Source of the DNA: an uncultured Christensenella sp.
GTDB taxonomy: Bacteria; Bacillota; Clostridia; Christensenellales; UBA3700
Direction of reading: 5' to 3'
DNA length: 24,079 bases
Assembly: GCA_910576875.1 (NCBI GenBank)
Contig: CAJTKI010000016.1
Coordinates: 275 to 24,353 of the forward strand
The notes under the pieces were generated by a model. That model saw only the letters and a list, made by a program, of their open reading frames with translations. It was not told where the DNA came from and made no database searches. Made by a program: the position numbers and the translations under genes. This document shows, piece after piece, positions 15,989 to 22,263 of the stretch; the first letter of the stretch is position 1; each line of letters starts with the position of its first letter.

Positions 15989-17415
15989 TCCCCTATTGGT
16001 TTATCGTCCCGCGCGCTCGCGTCTCGATCCTGCGCGGCTCTTTGCCGCTCGACCTGTTCGGCGCGACGGCGAAATACGCGCGGAAACGTCGCGAAGATCA
16101 CGACCGCCGTCACGATGCCCGCCGCCAAATCCGCAATGCCCTCCGACCAATATACGCCGCGATAACCGTATACGTGCGTGAGCGCAAAGCACAGCGGGAT
16201 CAATATCACGACTTTGCGCAACACCGCGAGCAACAACGCCGATCTTGCCTGCCCCAACGCGACGTTGATGTTCTGCAACGTCATCTGGACAAAAAACATG
16301 ATCGATCCCATCAAAAAGAACGGCGTATACGCGACGACGATGCCGCGCACGCGATCGCTCGCCGAACACAAGTACGCATATACCTGCGGCGCCGCCAACG
16401 ACACCGTCCAAACGACGATCGCAAACGCAAACGCGACAACCGTCACGGCGCGGATGCCTTGCTTCAACCGCGCGGCGTTGCCTTTGCCGTAATTGTAGCT
16501 GACAAAGGGCTGCATGCCGTATCCCAATCCGTTGAGCGGAAGCGAGATCAATTGCAACGCGCTGAGCATAATCGTCAATGCAGCGACATAATCCCTATCC
16601 CCGCCGGTCGCTTGATTGAGATTGACGTTGAAGACGATCTGCACGGCGCATTCGGTCAGCGTCATGACGAACGGCGTAAACCCGAGCGCGACGATCGCCC
16701 ATACCCGCCGCGCATGCGGGCGCATATCGCCGATACGCAGGCGGAACGTGCTCTTGCGCGTAAAGAAAAATCCGACAATCCACACAAAGGACAGCGCTTG
16801 CGAAATCACCGTCGCCAGACTTGCGCCCCGAACGCCCATCCCCAATCCAAAGATGAACAGCGGATCGAGCGCGATATTCGCAACCGCGCCGATCAATACC
16901 GACAGCATCGCGATCAGCGAATACCCCTGCGCGGTAATAAAAGGATTGAGCCCTTGCGCGGTCAATACGAAGATCGAGCCGACCGAATAAATGCGCAGAT
17001 ACGAAGTCGCATATTCGACCGCGCTCTCCGGACACCCGAACAAGACGACGATCTGCTTTGCCATACAGAAACCGACGATTCCGATCGCGATCGCGACCGC
17101 CGTCAACAGCACAAACGCGGTATTGAAGATGCGATTTGCCTCGTGCGGATCGTTTTCGCCGAGTTTCATGCTCGCGCGTGGCGCGCCGCCCAGCCCGATC
17201 AGATTGGCAAATGCCTGCATGATCAGCGTAATCGGCAATACGATGCCTAACGCGGCAAGCGCATCCATGCCCGCGCCGTCGATCTGCGCGACGTACATGC
17301 GATCGACGATGTTGTATAAAAAGGTAATCAGCTGCGCGATGACGGCGGGTATCGTCAGCTTAAAAACCAAGGGCCATATCTTGCCCTTTTCCAGTTGTTC
17401 GGTCGCATGATTCAT
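15985..17415 (-). CDS. MATE-family multidrug/cation efflux transporter
   Basis: The 476-aa protein has twelve hydrophobic segments in two related halves, the standard MATE layout. The opening PLVFKLTIPAVIAQLITFLYNIVDRMYVAQI is the classic MatE start, in which helix 1 carries the NIVDRMYV motif of the MepA-like NorM/DinF branch. The second half has the matching GYGMQPFVSYNYGKGN stretch. The family exports organic cations or metabolites using a Na+ or H+ gradient. The C-terminal ~35 residues are basic and charged and cytoplasmic. The only SD candidate is AGAAAG, adjacent to the -10 box of the likely promoter, so translation may start on a nearly leaderless message. The substrate cannot be inferred. 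Confidence 0.93.
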   Translation of the reverse strand: MNHATEQLEKGKIWPLVFKLTIPAVIAQLITFLYNIVDRMYVAQIDGAGMDALAALGIVLPITLIMQAFANLIGLGGAPRASMKLGENDPHEANRIFNTAFVLLTAVAIAIGIVGFCMAKQIVVLFGCPESAVEYATSYLRIYSVGSIFVLTAQGLNPFITAQGYSLIAMLSVLIGAVANIALDPLFIFGLGMGVRGASLATVISQALSFVWIVGFFFTRKSTFRLRIGDMRPHARRVWAIVALGFTPFVMTLTECAVQIVFNVNLNQATGGDRDYVAALTIMLSALQLISLPLNGLGYGMQPFVSYNYGKGNAARLKQGIRAVTVVAFAFAIVVWTVSLAAPQVYAYLCSASDRVRGIVVAYTPFFLMGSIMFFVQMTLQNINVALGQARSALLLAVLRKVVILIPLCFALTHVYGYRGVYWSEGIADLAAGIVTAVVIFATFPRVFRRRAEQVERQRAAQDRDASARDDKPIGD

Positions 17416-17426
17416 AGTCGCTTTCT

Positions 17427-17456
17427 AAGATAGCATACGCGCGCCTGATTTTGCAA
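17427..17456 (-). promoter_or_regulatory. Promoter of the MATE gene
   Basis: TTGCAA (17456-17451), 18 bp, TATCTT (17432-17427). The predicted start (~17420) leaves about 5 nt before ATG. Confidence 0.6.
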
Positions 17457-17491
17457 CTCTCCGCGACGCGATAAGCGCTTGCCGATATCAT

Positions 17492-17521
17492 AAAAAGACG
17501 CAACGCCGATCCGATCGTTGC
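17492..17521 (-). terminator. Terminator after the GrpB-family gene
   Basis: The GCAACG/CGTTGC stem (17516-17521 with 17500-17505), a 10-nt loop, then GTC and five T on the minus strand. Confidence 0.7.
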
Positions 17522-17552
17522 AATCCAATCTCCGATCGTGCGCATACGCGCT

Positions 17553-18122
17553 TCAATCCGCGCAGGCGGACGCGCGGCGTTCCTCCTTGGCAAGTTCGGT
17601 ATAACGACGGACGAAATCGCCTTTCGCCTGCGTATACGCGTCTCGGTCGTACCGATACGTTTCGCTCAATTCGGATTTGAGCGATTCGTATGCCCGCGCG
17701 ACGTCCGAGTGCGCGATCAGATAATCGCGGAATGCGATCTCGTCGCAATCCCCGATATAGCGCAGATGCAGGTGGAAGACTCGATCCGCAAAACCGCGCT
17801 CGGTATATCCCTTGCACAGCGATACGCGCGCGTCGTTCTGCGACATCACCGTATAGTCGAGCGCCGACAGACGCTCCGCCTGCGCGCGCAAATCCCGATC
17901 GGACGGCAATTCGACGAGTATATCGACGATATCCTTTGCCCGTATGCCGCCGATCGCAGTGCTGCCGATGTGCGAGATCCGACAATCGTCCGGCAACCGC
18001 TCCGACAGCGCGTTGCGCTCCCGCGCAAACTGCTCCGCCCAATGCGAGCGGCTTTCGACCAGCGCAATCGGGAACAACCGCCACAGCTCTTCCAGCGTCA
18101 TTTCCGACAACGGTTTTGACAT
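17553..18122 (-). CDS. GrpB/UPF0157 family nucleotidyltransferase-fold protein
   Basis: The 189-aa protein is of usual family length. ATG at 18122 follows GGAGGGA closely. The family signature is HIGSTAIGGIRAKDIVDILVE (51-71), in which GST and the Asp pair of the nucleotidyltransferase-like fold are kept. The second half has DRVFHLHLRY (113-122), AFRDYL and the closing YRYDRDAYTQAK (157-168). The fold resembles Pol-beta-type nucleotidyltransferases. Its substrate is not established, though members are often fused to CoaE. It lies 111 bp after the acidic 125-aa gene with a hairpin between and no clear promoter of its own, so it may be the second gene of that unit. Confidence 0.92.
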   Translation of the reverse strand: MSKPLSEMTLEELWRLFPIALVESRSHWAEQFARERNALSERLPDDCRISHIGSTAIGGIRAKDIVDILVELPSDRDLRAQAERLSALDYTVMSQNDARVSLCKGYTERGFADRVFHLHLRYIGDCDEIAFRDYLIAHSDVARAYESLKSELSETYRYDRDAYTQAKGDFVRRYTELAKEERRASACAD

Positions 18123-18191
18123 ATTCCCTCCGCCGCGTTCGCCGTCCGAGCCGATCAATTCGACCGGATCGCGCGACGCGCATAGACAGAC

Positions 18192-18220
18192 GCATCCCGC
18201 TCCAAATCGGGGCGGGATGC
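18192..18220 (-). terminator. Hairpin between the acidic gene and the GrpB-family gene
   Basis: The 9-bp perfect stem GCATCCCGC/GCGGGATGC with an 11-nt loop begins 14 bp after the upstream stop. It lacks a U-tract on minus, so it is a partial terminator or a processing/stability element. Confidence 0.45.
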
Positions 18221-18233
18221 ATTTGTTGATCGT

Positions 18234-18611
18234 TTATTTTTTATACAGGATCGACATATCGCCGTCCACAAACCCGCATGCCACCGCTTGCGCTTGTTTC
18301 AGCTTTGCCGCATACGTTCCGGTCTCCAAATACGCCTTGACCGTGTTTTCGACGTCTTCCAACGCCTCTTCCCATTCTCCGGAAGTAAATTCGAGTTCGT
18401 TGTCGTCGTCTCTGCTCGCGTAAATTTCGTCGCAAGCCCAATCTTCGTCTTCTTCGTCAAAAGACGACGTCGCGACCAATTCGACCCAATACGTCACTTC
18501 GTCTTCGTGAATGTTAAAGCTGTACGCCGTCGCGTCCACATCCAGATTTTCCAAGACGCCGTCCGCCCACTCCGCAAATCCCGGGATTCCGTTTTTACGT
18601 TTTGCTGCCAT
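18234..18611 (-). CDS. Acidic 125-aa cytosolic protein, unknown
   Basis: No family recognised with confidence. A short basic N-terminus (MAAKRKNG) precedes a strongly acidic, Trp-containing body: WADGVLENLDVD, WVELVATSSFDEEDEDWACDE, ELEFTSGEWEEALEDVENTV, then a C-terminal GFVDGDMSILYKK. The alternating strands with a WxxAL helix recall small immunity-type proteins (SMI1/Imm groups), but no toxin gene is nearby. No signal peptide or membrane segment. ATG at 18611 has GGAGAG 6 nt upstream. Expression is probably high: its promoter matches consensus at both boxes. The ~70-nt leader contains a CGATCCG/CGGATCG hairpin (18648-18664). Confidence 0.8.
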   Translation of the reverse strand: MAAKRKNGIPGFAEWADGVLENLDVDATAYSFNIHEDEVTYWVELVATSSFDEEDEDWACDEIYASRDDDNELEFTSGEWEEALEDVENTVKAYLETGTYAAKLKQAQAVACGFVDGDMSILYKK

Positions 18612-18682
18612 ACCGTTCTCTCCTTATTACCGATTTGGTTTGCCGTGCGATCCGCAACGGATCGACAAGCTTTGTATCTCCT

Positions 18683-18711
18683 ATTATATTTGTCTTTGTC
18701 CGACCTGTCAA
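18683..18711 (-). promoter_or_regulatory. Perfect-consensus promoter of the acidic gene
   Basis: TTGACA (18711-18706), 17 bp, TATAAT (18688-18683): both hexamers match consensus exactly, the only such case in the window. Confidence 0.92.
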
Positions 18712-18868
18712 GCCCGATCCGAAATCCCCTTACCGACAAGCGCCGATCGACACCGCTCCGCATCGCGACCTGCGTCCCGATGCGCGCTACGACCCGAGAA
18801 CCGCCGGCAACAAAAATCGGCGCAGCGTCGCGCGATCAAAATTCGTCCGCGTTCCGCGCGCCCCGACG

Positions 18869-19252
18869 TTATCGGTCGGACGCGTCCGAACCGTCGCTCA
18901 GTTTGGCAATCGCGCGTTCCAAATCGGATGTAAAAAATACATCGCGTCCGTAATTGCTCTCGTAGATAAAATCCCGAAGCGGCTTACTCGTATATTTGGA
19001 GTAATCTCCGTATATAGCGACCCGAAACCGATAATTGACGAACTTCTGCAATATACTGCCTGCAAGCCCGCTGCTCAGGATAAAAAACTGCTCCGTTATG
19101 CAGTCTTTGGGAATCGCCAGATTGCGGATCCCCGTCTCGTATTGTACGCTCATCATCAAATCCAACGCGGATTGGACGTCTGTGATCAGAACTTGATCGG
19201 ATCGAATGCTTGCGATTTCGATCCCGTTGCGTTGAATAACTTCTGTTTGCAT
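18869..19252 (-). CDS. DUF4180 domain protein
   Basis: The 127-aa protein matches the DUF4180 pattern across its length: a short N-terminal beta unit (GIEIASIRSDQVLITDVQ, 10-27), ALDLMMSVQYETGIRNL, IPKDCITEQFFILSSGLAG (47-65), EILQKF-like SILQKFVNYRFRVAIYGDYS, and the signature SKPLRDFIYESNYG (88-101) near the C-terminus. No catalytic role is established; such genes often stand alone in Bacillota and may relate to STAS/SpoIIAA-like folds. ATG at 19252 has GGGAG 7 nt upstream. It is divergent from tspO. Confidence 0.88.
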   Translation of the reverse strand: MQTEVIQRNGIEIASIRSDQVLITDVQSALDLMMSVQYETGIRNLAIPKDCITEQFFILSSGLAGSILQKFVNYRFRVAIYGDYSKYTSKPLRDFIYESNYGRDVFFTSDLERAIAKLSDGSDASDR

Positions 19253-19279
19253 GCGTTTTCTCCCATGTTTGATTGCTTT

Positions 19280-19308
19280 ATTTTAGCGCACGCGCGGAAG
19301 AATTGCAA
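19280..19308 (-). promoter_or_regulatory. Promoter of the DUF4180 gene
   Basis: TTGCAA (19308-19303), 17 bp, TAAAAT (19285-19280). The predicted leader is about 20 nt and contains the SD. Confidence 0.75.
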
Positions 19309-19388
19309 GAGTGCTCCGACACGCCGCCGCATCGATCGCGTACATGCGCACAGACAAATGCTCGAAATCCGCGCCTGTCGCATGATAC

Positions 19389-19417
19389 TTGCAAAGTTTT
19401 ATTTGCGATTGCAGAAT
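19389..19417 (+). promoter_or_regulatory. Weak candidate promoter of tspO
   Basis: TTGCAA (19389-19394), 17 bp, CAGAAT (19412-19417). The -10 box is poor. No better pair is seen in the 140 bp before the gene. Confidence 0.35.
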
Positions 19418-19447
19418 AGATTTTGAATTTAGGCGCACGTTATCGGT

Positions 19448-19900
19448 ATGAAAAAAAGCAGTGTTATTTCAACCGTATCGATCATAATCATCGCCGTACT
19501 CGGCGCGATCTTCACGCATCTCGGCATGCAATGGTATGAGGGGCTGACCAAACCGACCCAATGGATTCCGTCCTTTGTGATTCCGATCCTGTGGACGGTC
19601 ATCTATCTGTCGTTTATCGTAGCGTTGTGGCTTTGGCAGAACAAGAAACCTTTGACGCGCGAAACGATTGTTTTACTGGCAATCAACGGTTTTCTGAACG
19701 TGCTTTGGTGTCTGGTATTCTTTACGCTCAAATCGCTGTTCTTGGGCAACGTCATCATCGTCATCAACGTGCTGTTTGCGATCAAGTTGCTCTTTGAAAT
19801 CTGCAAAGACCGTCCGTTGTACGGACTGTGGCTGTCGATCTATCCGACCTGGCTGTGCGTTGCGGCAACGCTGAATCTCGCCGTATGGATACTCAATTAA
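19448..19900 (+). CDS. tspO: TspO/MBR family membrane protein
   Basis: The 150-aa protein has five hydrophobic segments, as in TspO. Family features are WYEGLTKPTQWIPSFVIP (29-46), the WTVIYL stretch of helix 2 (49-54), ...LNVLWCLVFFTLKS (82-95) and YPTWLCVAATLNLAVW (132-147). TspO proteins bind porphyrins and other hydrophobic ligands and act in stress or tetrapyrrole handling; the role here is open. ATG at 19448 has no good SD (only AGG at 19431, 14 nt away), so translation may be weak or the start differently read. It is convergent with the membrane-protein gene at 20092 and has its own terminator. Confidence 0.9.
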   Translation: MKKSSVISTVSIIIIAVLGAIFTHLGMQWYEGLTKPTQWIPSFVIPILWTVIYLSFIVALWLWQNKKPLTRETIVLLAINGFLNVLWCLVFFTLKSLFLGNVIIVINVLFAIKLLFEICKDRPLYGLWLSIYPTWLCVAATLNLAVWILN

Positions 19901-19952
19901 TCGTACCGACAAGACGCCGTCTATGCAACGGCATCCCATTATAGATCAAAGC

Positions 19953-19979
19953 GCAACGGACTAAATCCGTTGCACTTTT
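19953..19979 (+). terminator. Terminator after tspO
   Basis: The perfect 8-bp stem GCAACGGA/TCCGTTGC (19953-19960, 19966-19973) with a 5-nt loop is followed by AC and four T. Confidence 0.7.
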
Positions 19980-20091
19980 GCTTTGACAATGCGTAACTCT
20001 CGATCGTCGCCGCAAATGCGCGGTTCCCCTACGCGCGCGCCTGTCTTACAATCGGCATTGCGACACGCCTTTTAACAAGGCAATCAAGTCT

Positions 20092-20526
20092 CTACACCGC
20101 ATTCTTGTAGCTGATCCGAATATGACACCCGGCAAAACATACCGCAAATATCAATAGCGGAATATTCGCCAAAACAATTCCGCTCAGCAAAAATACGCAC
20201 GACGGAAGAATCGAAAGCAACAGCGCTTTCCATTTCCCGTTTTTCTTGCGACACACTGCCCAAACGATCCAATAAGCCAGACAGAACGCGCCGTTGCCCG
20301 CCAAATATACCGCCAACGCGCCGTCAAACCAAAACGGAAAATACGTATACGGAATATGGAATATCATAAACGCGAAACAGCCGTACCGCCCCGCTTGTTC
20401 CAATACGATGACCGCCCTGTTGCGATACGAATCGCGCGTTTCGCCCTTATGCTTTACGGCATACAGGATATTCGGTATCATAATGACCGCCATGATCGCC
20501 AATCCGTAATAATTAAACCACCCCAT
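20092..20526 (-). CDS. Conserved multi-pass membrane protein, unknown function
   Basis: The 144-aa protein belongs, from memory of similar proteins, to an uncharacterised Bacillota membrane family that begins MGWFNYYGL and ends near HIxISYKNA. Four hydrophobic segments are visible, at about 5-22, 44-65, 70-90 and 99-130. Conserved-looking features are the first-helix IMIPNILYA (16-24), EQAGRYGCFAFMIFHIPYT (43-61), the YLAGNG turn (74-79) and LLLSILPSCVFLLSG (102-116). No transporter or enzyme motif is seen. It starts 20 bp after the PNPOx-like gene and has no promoter of its own, so it is the second gene of that operon; its SD is poor. Confidence 0.82.
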   Translation of the reverse strand: MGWFNYYGLAIMAVIMIPNILYAVKHKGETRDSYRNRAVIVLEQAGRYGCFAFMIFHIPYTYFPFWFDGALAVYLAGNGAFCLAYWIVWAVCRKKNGKWKALLLSILPSCVFLLSGIVLANIPLLIFAVCFAGCHIRISYKNAV

Positions 20527-20546
20527 AGATCCGCATGCGTCGTATA

Positions 20547-20969
20547 TTAAATTCGGAACGTCTCAAACTCGCCGTCTATATAGACCGTTGTCTCATTTGC
20601 GACAAAATGCAGAATGCAATATTCGGGATCGCCCTTGCCGCCGTTCGGGAAATGCCGTTCCAGAACGGCAGCGTGTTGCTCCCACAGCGCGTCTTTTACA
20701 TCTTTGTCTGTTACGATTTCCATCTCTCCGGTCAGCGTTACGCTGTCGCCGCCGTTGTAAAACGTCACACCCGCCTTTCGATTGTTCTTAAAATGCCGAA
20801 CTTTCGTACCGCTTGCGCCGGTGGAAAACCAAAGCTCTCGAATCCCCGTCGCCCGCAGCGGCATGAGCACGCAAATGCGCGGGTACCCTTGTTCCGACAC
20901 CGAGGCAACGGTACATACGTTGCATTGCGACAAAAGCCGCGCGGATCGTTCGATCAACTTCGTATTCAT
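20547..20969 (-). CDS. PNPOx-like FMN-binding protein (pyridoxamine 5'-phosphate oxidase family)
   Basis: The 140-aa protein starts at ATG 20969, with GGAGAAG 5 nt upstream and a promoter ending at 20989. Longer in-frame extensions contain no plausible protein. The split-barrel FMN fold shows: VCTVASVSEQGYPRICVLMPL (~18-38), ELWFSTGASGTKVRHFKNNRKAGVTFYN (~45-72) with the TGxxSxK phosphate/flavin region, SVTLTGEMEIVTD (~76-88), DALWEQHAAVLERHFPNG, and a C-terminal VYIDGEFETF strand. The closest known type is the small Bacillota 'general stress protein 26'/nitroreductase-like group. The true substrate (flavin, F420-like cofactor or haem) is unknown. First gene of a two-gene operon. Confidence 0.9.
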   Translation of the reverse strand: MNTKLIERSARLLSQCNVCTVASVSEQGYPRICVLMPLRATGIRELWFSTGASGTKVRHFKNNRKAGVTFYNGGDSVTLTGEMEIVTDKDVKDALWEQHAAVLERHFPNGGKGDPEYCILHFVANETTVYIDGEFETFRI

Positions 20970-20988
20970 ACAATCTTCTCCGAACTGT

Positions 20989-21017
20989 ATTTTATCATTT
21001 TCGCCCGCAATTGGCAA
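20989..21017 (-). promoter_or_regulatory. Promoter of the PNPOx-like gene
   Basis: TTGCCA (21017-21012), 17 bp, TAAAAT (20994-20989). The predicted start (~20982) is one base before the SD. Confidence 0.78.
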
Positions 21018-21126
21018 ACAAAAAATCTTTATGCGGGCGTCCGCAAAATCGCATCCCGCAGGACAAGCGCTCCGTCGTACGCCGCGGCACGTTATTCGAC
21101 GGAAATGAGAAAATTTTGCGAAAGGC

Positions 21127-21155
21127 TTACATTTTCTCGGAAAATATGGTATATT
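21127..21155 (+). promoter_or_regulatory. Promoter of the kinase-hydrolase operon
   Basis: TTACAT (21127-21132), 17 bp, TATATT (21150-21155). The predicted start (~21162) is the first bases of leader stem P1. A perfect inverted repeat ATTTTC-TCG-GAAAAT (21131-21145) sits mostly in the spacer and is a possible operator. Confidence 0.7.
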
Positions 21156-21205
21156 GATTGTGCTACACATTCTAATCGCTTTCAAAGGGAGTATTATCGG
21201 TAAAA

Positions 21206-21241
21206 ATGTACTCTCTCACCTTTGATAGGACGAATGTGTAG
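21206..21241 (+). CDS. Putative 11-aa leader peptide (uORF)
   Basis: ATG at 21206 opens MYSLTFDRTNV and stops at TAG 21239-21241, inside the 3' strand of leader stem P1. An SD-like AAGGGAG (21185-21191) lies 14 nt upstream, farther than ideal. A ribosome at its stop codon would cover the 5' strand of the antiterminator (21245-21252), and one stalled earlier would open P1 or P2. This is the arrangement of ribosome-mediated attenuators. It may be chance. Confidence 0.4.
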   Translation: MYSLTFDRTNV

Positions 21242-21265
21242 CAACATTGAGAGGTGCGTTTTTCG

Positions 21266-21294
21266 GCGTGTTTCTCAATGGAACACGCTTTTTT
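21266..21294 (+). terminator. Intrinsic terminator immediately before the kinase gene
   Basis: The perfect 7-bp stem GCGTGTT/AACACGC (21266-21272, 21282-21288) has a 9-nt loop and is followed by six T (21289-21294). It ends 3 nt before the SD AAGGAGG, so it must be bypassed for the operon to be expressed. Confidence 0.85.
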
Positions 21295-21309
21295 ATAAGG
21301 AGGAACAAT

Positions 21310-22263
21310 ATGAAAGTGGAACGCATCCAAGCGATATCGCTGGACAAAGAGGTCGCGCAACAGTACGCGGCAACCGTCGCAACGCAACAAATCGGACAGC
21401 CCGTTCAAAATGTTCGATATCTCGGGGGCGGCTCGTTCGGCAGCGCGTATAAAGTCGCGTTTGCAGATGACCGACAAATCGTCGTCAAATTTTTAAGGGC
21501 GCGCGATATGCTGGAAAAAGAAATCTGCGATCTCGAATTACTCGCCGCAAACTGTCCCGTTCAAACTCCGCGCGTGCTGTTCTCCCGCAAGGCGGACGAC
21601 GAAATCCCCGTCGATTGTTACGGCATGGATCTGATCGAAGGGAGCAACGCCGTGTTCTCTCTCGGCTTGCTTTTGCAATCCAAGCGCAAACGCAAGCAAT
21701 TCGCAGACGATGTCACGACCGCCCTTTATGCCGTACATTGCCGTCAAAACGAGAAATTCGGCGATGCGCAATGCCCTGCTTTCGATCGCTGGCTCGACTT
21801 CTATAAGCCGCATGCAGAACAAATCTTGATGCAAGCGGAAAAACTGTTTTCCAAAGGTAAACTTCCCAAAAAGGTCATCCGTACCATGCGCGCGGCATGG
21901 GAGAAATTCGACGTGATTTTCTCGGAAGAAGTTACCGAAGCATGTCTGATCAACGGCGATCTGAATATCGCCAATATCATGATCGATCGAAAGCGCAAAT
22001 TAAGCGGATTCATCGACCCGCTCAACATGATGTACGCGGATCGCGAATACGACTTGTTCCAATTCGATAATCTGTCCGGCAAACGGTTTTATCTTCGCGA
22101 AACGTATCTGGAAAAATACGGCGCGAGCAAATTTTGCGACGCAAAATGCGCGTTTTACGGACTTTATCACGAAGTATACTGTTACATCAAATCGGGAATG
22201 CTCGTAGGCTTTATCATGAATCCTCTGGTAAAAAATATGTATCGGAGACTTGCAACGCTATGA
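21310..22263 (+). CDS. APH/fructosamine-kinase-fold phosphotransferase
   Basis: The 317-aa protein starts at ATG 21310 with a consensus AAGGAGG 5 nt upstream. The kinase fold is clear: glycine loop LGGGSFGSAYKVA (38-50), ATP lysine K60 in VVKFL, a hinge around GMDLIEG (105-111), the catalytic loop LINGDLNIANIMID (213-226) with Asp217 and Asn222, and the metal-binding GFIDPLN (233-239, Asp236). The usual HGD is NGD here. Related enzymes phosphorylate aminoglycosides, macrolides, fructosamines, choline or homoserine; the substrate cannot be read off. It is coupled by ATGA overlap to an esterase-like gene and controlled by a leader terminator, which is compatible with an inducible small-molecule modification or resistance unit. 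That function is inference. Confidence 0.88.
   Translation: MKVERIQAISLDKEVAQQYAATVATQQIGQPVQNVRYLGGGSFGSAYKVAFADDRQIVVKFLRARDMLEKEICDLELLAANCPVQTPRVLFSRKADDEIPVDCYGMDLIEGSNAVFSLGLLLQSKRKRKQFADDVTTALYAVHCRQNEKFGDAQCPAFDRWLDFYKPHAEQILMQAEKLFSKGKLPKKVIRTMRAAWEKFDVIFSEEVTEACLINGDLNIANIMIDRKRKLSGFIDPLNMMYADREYDLFQFDNLSGKRFYLRETYLEKYGASKFCDAKCAFYGLYHEVYCYIKSGMLVGFIMNPLVKNMYRRLATL

Larger units (their letters stand above)
21161..21294 (+). promoter_or_regulatory. Structured attenuator leader (candidate riboswitch or ribosome-mediated attenuator)
   Basis: P1 is a perfect 12-bp stem, TGCTACACATTC (21161-21172) with GAATGTGTAGCA (21232-21243). Inside are an asymmetric internal loop (9/6 nt), P2 TCAAAGG/CCTTTGA (21182-21188, 21219-21225), a 5-nt bulge, and P3 GAGTA/TACTC (21189-21193, 21209-21213) with a 15-nt loop. 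Downstream, CATTGAGA (21245-21252) pairs with TCTCAATG (21273-21280) as antiterminator. It excludes the terminator GCGTGTT/AACACGC. A third pairing, AATGT (21233-21237) with ACATT (21244-21248), would break both P1 and the antiterminator, giving switch logic in which P1 formation favours expression. It matches no riboswitch class I know. Confidence 0.7.

Noticed and set aside
21161..21300. T-box leader, because of a TGGAAC stretch before the terminator
   Set aside because: No Stem I with specifier loop and AG bulge, no full T-box consensus, and the next genes are not aminoacyl-tRNA synthetase or amino-acid genes.
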